Positions 4,870-9,449 of a stretch of DNA of 9,449 nucleotides are shown here, piece after piece (position 1 is the first letter of the stretch; each line of letters starts with the position of its first letter). This DNA is from Pseudescherichia sp039594205 (GTDB taxonomy: Bacteria > Pseudomonadota > Gammaproteobacteria > Enterobacterales > Enterobacteriaceae). Under the pieces are notes generated by a model. That model made no database searches, was not told the DNA's origin, and worked only from the letters and a program-made list of their open reading frames with translations. Location of the stretch: positions 1 to 9,449 of the forward strand of contig JBCNNW010000125.1 in the NCBI GenBank assembly GCA_039594205.1. Reading direction: 5' to 3'. Made by a program: the position numbers and the translations under genes.

Positions 4870-6057
4870 TTATTCTCCCTGCTGCGGCGCAGCGGCAGGC
4901 GCTGCTTCATTCGTCACCGGGGCTGGCGGCGCTTCATTCGCTGCCGCCCCTGGCTGGGCCAGCAGGTTACGCACGCGCGTCTGCATCAGCTTCTCCAGAA
5001 TCGGTTGGCTTTGCAGTGAATCCGGCACTTCCATGGTGATGTTCTGCTGGCTGAGTTTATCTACCTCTTCGAGGAACGCTTTGGTGCTGGCATCATCGGT
5101 ATCGTAGTACGCGCGTACCCAGCTGGAGACGTTATCCAGCGCCTGCTTGTAGGTCTCTTCCTGGTGACGCGGCACGGCCTGGGCGGCAACCAGCAGGCGA
5201 GAGCGGATGTTCTCCCGCAGGTAGATATCCTGGTTCGGCGCGAGCAGGGGGACTGCGGTCTCATCGCGGCGGCGGATGGTAATAAAGCTGTCCATAAAGT
5301 TGTGCCAGCTCTTTTGCAGATTCACCCGCCATTCGCTCAGCGAGCTGGATAGCTCGCTGCTGTCGTTATCCATCGGCGCATCGTCATCGTTATTATCCGC
5401 CAGGCGCAGATTGTCGATCTGGTTGGAGAGCTGGTTAACCTTGAGAATAATGCCGTCGTAATCCACCTGTGCCACGCCGGAGAGGCTGGCCACGTCATCG
5501 GTGATGGCGCGGCGGGCGGCGATCAGGCTCGGATCGTTCATATCGGCCAGGCTCGCGTCGGCGCTTTTCAGCAGCGCAGCGGCGGTGGTGATATCGCTAT
5601 CGCTCCACAGCTTACGTCCGGCCAGCTTCACAAGGAAATCAGCCTGCGCCAGCAGCCAGGTCTTAGCGTCGGTTCCCGAAATGGTTGCCACCTTCTGCGA
5701 CAGCTCATCAAGCTGCTTATTCAGCTCGGCCTGCTGGCGATCTGCTGCGGCCAGCGCGTCGCCCTGCTGTTTGATGACCGTTTCAAACTGCGTTTTTTGC
5801 GTCTCCTGCGCCTTCTGCAGGGCAGTGATTTGATTCACCAGTTCAGCGCTGGTAGCGGACTGCGTTGAGGTCTGCTGTTTCACCCAGCCATACAGTCCCA
5901 CGCCAGCCGCCAGCGCAATGGCGATGGCAATCGCACTCAGCGCAAGGCTGGTTTTATTGGCGCGATCTTTCTTCTCAGCTTTTTCTGGCTGTGGCGTAGT
6001 ATCCACGGCCTCCCTGGTCTCTTCAACCACGGCAGAGGAGTTCTGTTGTTCCGTCAT
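4870..6057 (-). CDS. hemX: HemX, membrane-anchored coiled-coil protein of the hem operon
   Basis: HemX (395 residues; about 393 in E. coli) has a polar N-terminal tail, one membrane helix at about 36-57 (TSLALSAIAIAIALAAGVGL) and a Gln-rich coiled coil (about 72-125). A conserved globular part follows, then an Ala/Pro-rich C-terminal tail (about 365-395). The name comes from old annotation as uroporphyrinogen III methyltransferase. The sequence shows no SAM-binding methylase motifs such as those of CysG/CobA, so that activity is not supported. It is more likely a structural or accessory inner-membrane protein with its bulk in the periplasm. It begins 21 bp after hemD and ends 2 bp before hemY, within one operon. 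Confidence 0.95.
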   Translation of the reverse strand: MTEQQNSSAVVEETREAVDTTPQPEKAEKKDRANKTSLALSAIAIAIALAAGVGLYGWVKQQTSTQSATSAELVNQITALQKAQETQKTQFETVIKQQGDALAAADRQQAELNKQLDELSQKVATISGTDAKTWLLAQADFLVKLAGRKLWSDSDITTAAALLKSADASLADMNDPSLIAARRAITDDVASLSGVAQVDYDGIILKVNQLSNQIDNLRLADNNDDDAPMDNDSSELSSSLSEWRVNLQKSWHNFMDSFITIRRRDETAVPLLAPNQDIYLRENIRSRLLVAAQAVPRHQEETYKQALDNVSSWVRAYYDTDDASTKAFLEEVDKLSQQNITMEVPDSLQSQPILEKLMQTRVRNLLAQPGAAANEAPPAPVTNEAAPAAAPQQGE

Positions 6058-6078
6058 TATGGCTTCCCATTATGAGAG

Positions 6079-6819
6079 TTATTGTAATGCGCGCAGCAGC
6101 GCATCGTTGTCAGCGTTATCAGCGACCTGAATATCCTGCCAGCCCAAATCCCGGGCGAGGTGCGCCAGACGTTCGCTTACCACCAGTAGACGGCAGCGAA
6201 GTAACCAGTTTTCACGATACCAGGCCGGAATCAGTGAGAAAAGCTGCTGGATCATCTCGCCGCTGGTCACCACAATCGTCGTAACCCCACGAGTCTGCCA
6301 GCGCATTGCCTCTTCCGCGCCGTCATAAAACTTCGCACTACGTTGATAACATTCACAAAATGTGACATCAGCACCGCGTGCTGTCAGTGTGTCACCTAAC
6401 AGCTCGCGCCCACCGTTGCCACGTAACAGCATTGCACGCTTACCCGCAATATTTTGTAATTCAGGTAATTGTAGCAACACTTCGCTAATTTCCCGATCCA
6501 TCGGATAGCGTACATTGATGCCGCTAGCGGTATGAAGCGCCAGCGCGGTTGTGCGTCCGATAGCAAAGTAGCGGGGTGCAACTGGCCAGTGCAGGCCATG
6601 ATGCTGGAGGTGCGCATGGGCAAAGGCCACCGCATGCTGCGACAGCACAAAGACAAGGTCGTTAGTCGTCAGGGCGGAAAGTTGGTCTGGCAGCGTAGCC
6701 AGCTCCCGGCCAGGGGTAAATTCGATTAGCGGAAAGCTCCAGGCCACCTTTCCCAGTGCGCGCAGACGGCTCACTAATTCCTCTCCAGCCGGGGAGGGGC
6801 GGGTGACCAGAATACTCAT
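6079..6819 (-). CDS. hemD: Uroporphyrinogen-III synthase
   Basis: HemD closes the linear tetrapyrrole hydroxymethylbilane made by HemC, inverting ring D, to give uroporphyrinogen III, the branch point for heme, siroheme and cobalamin. The 246-residue length equals E. coli HemD. Conserved stretches include ILVTRPSPAGEELVSRLRALG (3-23), FAIGRTTALAL, REISEVLLQLPELQNIAGK, LLRGNGGRELLGDTLTARGA, VVTSGEM and VVSERLAHLARDLGW. These form the two linked Rossmann-like domains of the family. Its ATG overlaps the hemC stop as ATGA (6816-6819), and GGAGAA lies 8 nt upstream inside hemC, so translation is very likely coupled. This keeps the unstable bilane product close to its consumer. Confidence 0.98.
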   Translation of the reverse strand: MSILVTRPSPAGEELVSRLRALGKVAWSFPLIEFTPGRELATLPDQLSALTTNDLVFVLSQHAVAFAHAHLQHHGLHWPVAPRYFAIGRTTALALHTASGINVRYPMDREISEVLLQLPELQNIAGKRAMLLRGNGGRELLGDTLTARGADVTFCECYQRSAKFYDGAEEAMRWQTRGVTTIVVTSGEMIQQLFSLIPAWYRENWLLRCRLLVVSERLAHLARDLGWQDIQVADNADNDALLRALQ

Positions 6820-7757
6820 GCAGGCGCTTCTCCGTTATAGACTTCGGCCAAAATCTCGCGCGCACCGTTAGCCAGCAGCTCTTCGGCGAGGGACACGCCT
6901 AATTGCTCAGCCTCTTCCGGTTTTCCGCGCCGTTCACCGCGAACCATCACCGAACCGTCTGGTGCACCCACCAGCGCACGCAGCCAGATTTCACCCGCAA
7001 CCAGTTCAGCATAGCTACCAATAGGCACCTGGCAGCCGCCCTCCAGCCGCATGTTCATTGCACGTTCGGCTTTAACCCGCAGGGCGGTATCATCATGGTT
7101 GAGGGGGGCCAGCAGTGCACGGGTGCGCTCATCGTCCAGACGGCACTCAATGCCCACCGCACCCTGGCCTACGGCAGGCAGGGAGAGCTCTGGCGGCAGT
7201 GCCACGCGAATACGTGATTCGAGGTCGAGGCGTTTTAGCCCGGCGACGGCAAGAATGATGGCATCGTAGTCGCCGTTATCAAGCTTGCCTAGCCGCGTGC
7301 CGACGTTGCCACGCAGCGAGCGAATGATCAGATCCGGGCGGCGTTCGGCCAGCTGGCACTGGCGGCGTAAACTTGACGTGCCAACCACGCTGCCGGCAGG
7401 CAGGGCGTCCAGGCTCTCGTAGTGGTTAGAGACAAAGGCATCGCGAGGATCTTCCCGCTCGCAGATAGTCACCAGGCCGAGACCTTTCGGGAACTCGACC
7501 GGCACATCTTTCATGGAGTGGACGGCCAGATCGGCGCGGTTCTCAAGCAGGGCCAGCTCCAGCTCTTTAACGAAAAGCCCTTTGCCGCCGACCTTAGCGA
7601 GAGGAGTATCGAGGATCACATCACCGCGCGTGACCATGGGTACCAGTTCGACCTTAAGGCCAGGATGGCAGGCCATCAGCCGCTGCTGAACATAGTGTGC
7701 TTGCCAGAGCGCAAGGGGGCTTTGGCGTGTGGCGATTCTTAAAATAGTGTCTGGCAT
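6816..7757 (-). CDS. hemC: Porphobilinogen deaminase (hydroxymethylbilane synthase)
   Basis: HemC joins four porphobilinogen units into hydroxymethylbilane on a covalently bound dipyrromethane cofactor. At 313 residues it equals E. coli. The cofactor cysteine is C242 in LEGGCQVPIGSY, and the catalytic aspartate is D84 in HSMKDVPVEFP. The conserved arginines R11 (ATRQSPLALW), R131/R132 (TSSLRRQCQLAERRPDL), R149 and R155 (RSLRGNVGTRLGKLD) are present. An upstream in-frame ATG at 7796 would give 13 extra residues, but the predicted promoter -10 box (7787-7792) overlaps those codons. The start at 7757 also matches the family, so it was chosen. It is the first gene of hemCDXY and is divergent from cyaA. 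Confidence 0.98.
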   Translation of the reverse strand: MPDTILRIATRQSPLALWQAHYVQQRLMACHPGLKVELVPMVTRGDVILDTPLAKVGGKGLFVKELELALLENRADLAVHSMKDVPVEFPKGLGLVTICEREDPRDAFVSNHYESLDALPAGSVVGTSSLRRQCQLAERRPDLIIRSLRGNVGTRLGKLDNGDYDAIILAVAGLKRLDLESRIRVALPPELSLPAVGQGAVGIECRLDDERTRALLAPLNHDDTALRVKAERAMNMRLEGGCQVPIGSYAELVAGEIWLRALVGAPDGSVMVRGERRGKPEEAEQLGVSLAEELLANGAREILAEVYNGEAPA

Positions 7758-7786
7758 ACTGTTACCGTCATTACTGTTCATTGACC

Positions 7787-7815
7787 ATCCTAACACTGTT
7801 GCCTTAGGGTGTCAG
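7787..7815 (-). promoter_or_regulatory. hemC sigma-70 promoter
   Basis: On the minus strand, CTGACA (7815-7810; five of six against TTGACA) is followed after exactly 17 bp by TAGGAT (7792-7787; four of six against TATAAT). Transcription would start near 7780, giving a short leader of about 23 nt before the hemC ATG at 7757. This is the only well-spaced sigma-70 match I see directly upstream of hemC. Confidence 0.7.
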
Positions 7816-7881
7816 TTTTCACGGGTGATTGCGCAAAGGGGCTAACAGGCCGTATTCTGGGGTTTACACGTAATGAACGGT

Positions 7882-7899
7882 GCTACACTTGTATGTAGC
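7882..7899. promoter_or_regulatory. Perfect 6-6-6 palindrome between hemC and cyaA
   Basis: GCTACA (7882-7887), CTTGTA, TGTAGC (7894-7899) is a perfect inverted repeat just upstream of the cyaA -35 box and about 100 bp upstream of the hemC start site. It could be an operator or a chance dyad. TACACT within it may serve as a -10 box of an upstream cyaA promoter, with TTTACA at 7863-7868 only 15 bp away, which is short. No regulator is assigned. Confidence 0.4.
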
Positions 7900-7908
7900 G
7901 CATCTTTC

Positions 7909-7937
7909 TTTACGGTCAATCGGCAAGGTGTTAAATT
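7909..7937 (+). promoter_or_regulatory. cyaA main promoter (P2-like)
   Basis: TTTACG (7909-7914) is separated by 17 bp from TAAATT (7932-7937; four of six against TATAAT). The -10 box sits inside the CRP site, as described for the strong cyaA P2 promoter of E. coli. Transcription would start near 7944, leaving an untranslated leader of about 157 nt before the UUG start. Confidence 0.7.
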
Positions 7938-7947
7938 GATCACGTTT
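7926..7947 (+). promoter_or_regulatory. CRP-cAMP site repressing cyaA
   Basis: TGTTA (7929-7933), N6, TCACG (7940-7944) matches TGTGA-N6-TCACA at eight of ten positions. It overlaps the predicted -10 box, so bound CRP-cAMP should block RNA polymerase, giving product feedback on adenylate cyclase synthesis. The same site is established for E. coli cyaA. Confidence 0.85.
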
Positions 7948-8088
7948 TAGACCATTTTTTCGTCTCTACTTACATAATCATAAGGACGGAAAAGGGTGAC
8001 GGGTATCTTTGTAATACTAAAAATCTGAACCGGGCCGCGATTGCCGACGTTTCTGTCAGCATGGCGTTACGGGAAGGTTTAAAACATC

Positions 8089-8103
8089 AGGCGATACGTC
8101 TTG
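8089..8103 (+). promoter_or_regulatory. cyaA ribosome site with UUG start
   Basis: AGG (8089-8091) stands 9 nt before TTG (8101-8103). The protein from this TTG begins MYLYIETLKQRLDAINQLR, the known CyaA N-terminus, so the start is set by homology and not by a strong ribosome site. The rare UUG start and modest Shine-Dalgarno are known to keep E. coli CyaA output low. The nearer ATG at 8061 is in another frame. Confidence 0.85.
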
Positions 8104-9449
8104 TACCTCTATATTGAGACTCTGAAACAGAGACTGGATGCCATAAACCAACTGCGTGTCGATCGCGCGCTGGCTGCTATGGGGCCTGCTTTCCAGCAGG
8201 TATACAGTCTGCTGCCTACATTGTTGCACTATCATCATCCGCTGATGCCGGGTTACCTTGACGGTAGCGTTCCCTGCGGCATCTGCCTCTACACGCCCGA
8301 TGAAAACCAGCTCCACTACCTTAACGAGCTGGAGATGAGTCGTGGCCTGCCAGTGCAGGCGTCGCCTAAGGGCGAGCTGCCGATCACCGGCCTCTATACC
8401 ATGGGCAGCACCTCGTCGGTCGGACAGAGCAGCTCTTCCGATCTCGACATCTGGGTATGCCATCAGTCGTGGCTCGACAACGATGAGCGCCAGCTGCTTC
8501 AGCGTAAGTGCAGCCTGCTGGAGAGCTGGGCGGCTTCGCTCGGGGTAGAGGTGAGCTTCTTCCTGATTGACGAAAACCGCTTCCGCCATAACGAGAGCGG
8601 TAGCCTCGGCGGGGAAGACTGCGGATCTACCCAACATATTTTACTGCTCGATGAGTTCTACCGCACCGCCGTACGTCTGGCCGGGAAGCGTATCCTGTGG
8701 AACATGGTGCCGGGCGATGAAGAGGCCAATTACGACGACTACGTGATGTCGCTGTACGCCCAGGGCGTGCTGACGCCAAACGAGTGGCTGGATCTCGGCG
8801 GGCTTAGCTCGCTGTCGGCAGAAGAGTACTTCGGTGCCAGCCTGTGGCAGCTCTATAAGAGCATCGACTCCCCTTATAAGGCGGTGCTGAAAACGCTGCT
8901 GCTTGAAGCCTACTCCTGGGAGTACCCGAATACCCGCCTGCTGGCAAAGGACATTAAACAGCGGCTGCATGACGGGGAGATTGTCTCTTTTGGTCTCGAT
9001 CACTACTGCATGATGCTGGAGCGGGTCACCCACTACCTGACGGCGATCGAGGACTTCACGCGTCTCGACCTGGTGCGTCGCTGTTTCTACTTAAAGGTGT
9101 GCGAAAAGCTAAGCCGCGAGCGCGCCTGCGTCGGCTGGCGGCGTGAAGTCGTCAGTTCGCTGGTGAAAGAGTGGGGCTGGGACGACGCGCGTCTCGCCAT
9201 GCTCGATAACCGCGCCAACTGGAAAATCGGCCAGGTAAGGGAAGCACATAACGAACTGCTCGATGCCATGATGCAGAGCTACCGTAACCTAATCCGCTTT
9301 GCGCGCCGTAATAACCTCAGCGTCTCTGCCAGCCCGCAGGACATCGGCGTGCTGACCCGGAAGCTGTATGCCGCGTTTGAAGCGCTGCCGGGTAAAGTGA
9401 CGCTGGTGAACCCGCAAATTTCGCCGGATCTCTCTGAGCCGAACCTGAC
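8101..9449 (+). CDS. cyaA: Adenylate cyclase, class I (N-terminal part; runs off the window)
   Basis: CyaA converts ATP to cAMP for CRP-dependent catabolite control and is activated by phosphorylated EIIA-Glc. The first 449 codons of about 848 are present, covering most of the catalytic domain; the C-terminal regulatory domain lies beyond the right edge. The nucleotidyltransferase motif is intact: GLYTMGSTSSVGQSSSSDLD, with S103, S113 and the metal-binding D114 and D116. Other conserved parts include HYHHPLMPGYLDGSVPCGIC, DEFYRTAVRLAGKRILWNMVPG and SPYKAVLKTLLLEAYSWEYP. No frameshift or internal stop is seen. It is divergent from hemC, as in E. coli. Confidence 0.98.
   Translation, partial: MYLYIETLKQRLDAINQLRVDRALAAMGPAFQQVYSLLPTLLHYHHPLMPGYLDGSVPCGICLYTPDENQLHYLNELEMSRGLPVQASPKGELPITGLYTMGSTSSVGQSSSSDLDIWVCHQSWLDNDERQLLQRKCSLLESWAASLGVEVSFFLIDENRFRHNESGSLGGEDCGSTQHILLLDEFYRTAVRLAGKRILWNMVPGDEEANYDDYVMSLYAQGVLTPNEWLDLGGLSSLSAEEYFGASLWQLYKSIDSPYKAVLKTLLLEAYSWEYPNTRLLAKDIKQRLHDGEIVSFGLDHYCMMLERVTHYLTAIEDFTRLDLVRRCFYLKVCEKLSRERACVGWRREVVSSLVKEWGWDDARLAMLDNRANWKIGQVREAHNELLDAMMQSYRNLIRFARRNNLSVSASPQDIGVLTRKLYAAFEALPGKVTLVNPQISPDLSEPNL

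Noticed and set aside
4199..5107. 302-codon plus-strand ORF opposite hemY/hemX
   Set aside because: Both hemX and hemY match their families over full length on the other strand, so this long frame is a shadow.
4870..6057. HemX as uroporphyrinogen III C-methyltransferase
   Set aside because: The protein is a membrane-anchored coiled coil with no SAM-methylase motifs; the old name is not supported.
7758..7796. Upstream ATG giving a 13-residue longer HemC
   Set aside because: The extra codons overlap the predicted hemC -10 box, and the protein from 7757 already has the exact family length with C242 and D84 at their usual numbers.
8056..8637. 193-codon minus-strand ORF
   Set aside because: It is antisense to the catalytic domain of cyaA, which is intact and strongly conserved; GC-rich coding DNA often leaves such frames open.
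8641..9033. 130-codon minus-strand ORF
   Set aside because: It lies opposite cyaA codons and has no independent support.

Overview
The window comes from an enteric gamma-proteobacterium of the Enterobacteriaceae. The right two thirds is the classical cyaA / hemCDXY block, with proteins that match my memory of the E. coli set almost residue for residue, including the UUG start of cyaA. The small RNA glmZ lies just past hemY, as in E. coli. Genus cannot be fixed from this sequence; an Enterobacter/Klebsiella/Kosakonia-type relative is plausible.

Layout from left to right. Positions 1-217 hold two near-identical ~50 bp repeat copies, 168 bp apart. Between them is an element ending in the 3' end of tRNA-Pro(UGG) with its CCA, followed by a strong terminator. 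This looks like a tRNA-terminal repeat array, comparable in design to the rtT repeats of tyrT, and suggests that proM (the tRNA-Pro gene ending the argX-hisR-leuT-proM cluster) lies just left of the window. Positions 234-3098 (minus) are an orphan insecticidal-toxin-complex C component (TccC/Rhs family). It has a GC-rich YD-repeat shell, a conserved self-cleavage region, and an AT-rich C-terminal toxin domain of about 274 residues that I cannot assign. In E. coli K-12 this interval holds aslB-aslA instead, so the toxin gene occupies an accessory slot.

Positions 3099-3660 contain the regulatory region and gene of sRNA glmZ (plus). There are two GlrR-type TGTC-N10-GACA boxes, a near-consensus sigma-54 promoter, and a ~206-nt RNA ending at an intrinsic terminator. 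TccC starts divergently from the same intergenic region. Positions 3671-7757 (minus) are hemC-hemD-hemX-hemY, read right to left and tightly packed (4-bp overlap, 21-bp gap, 2-bp gap). HemC and HemD make uroporphyrinogen III for heme, siroheme and cobalamin; HemX and HemY are inner-membrane proteins of the same operon. Positions 7758-8100 are the divergent hemC/cyaA promoter region with a CRP site. Positions 8101-9449 are the 5' part of cyaA (class I adenylate cyclase), cut off by the window edge.

The core genes are ordinary. The interesting part is the left third: an orphan Tc toxin with an unassigned warhead, placed between a tRNA-derived repeat array and the control region of a sigma-54 sRNA, with no immunity gene and no TcA/TcB partner in view.
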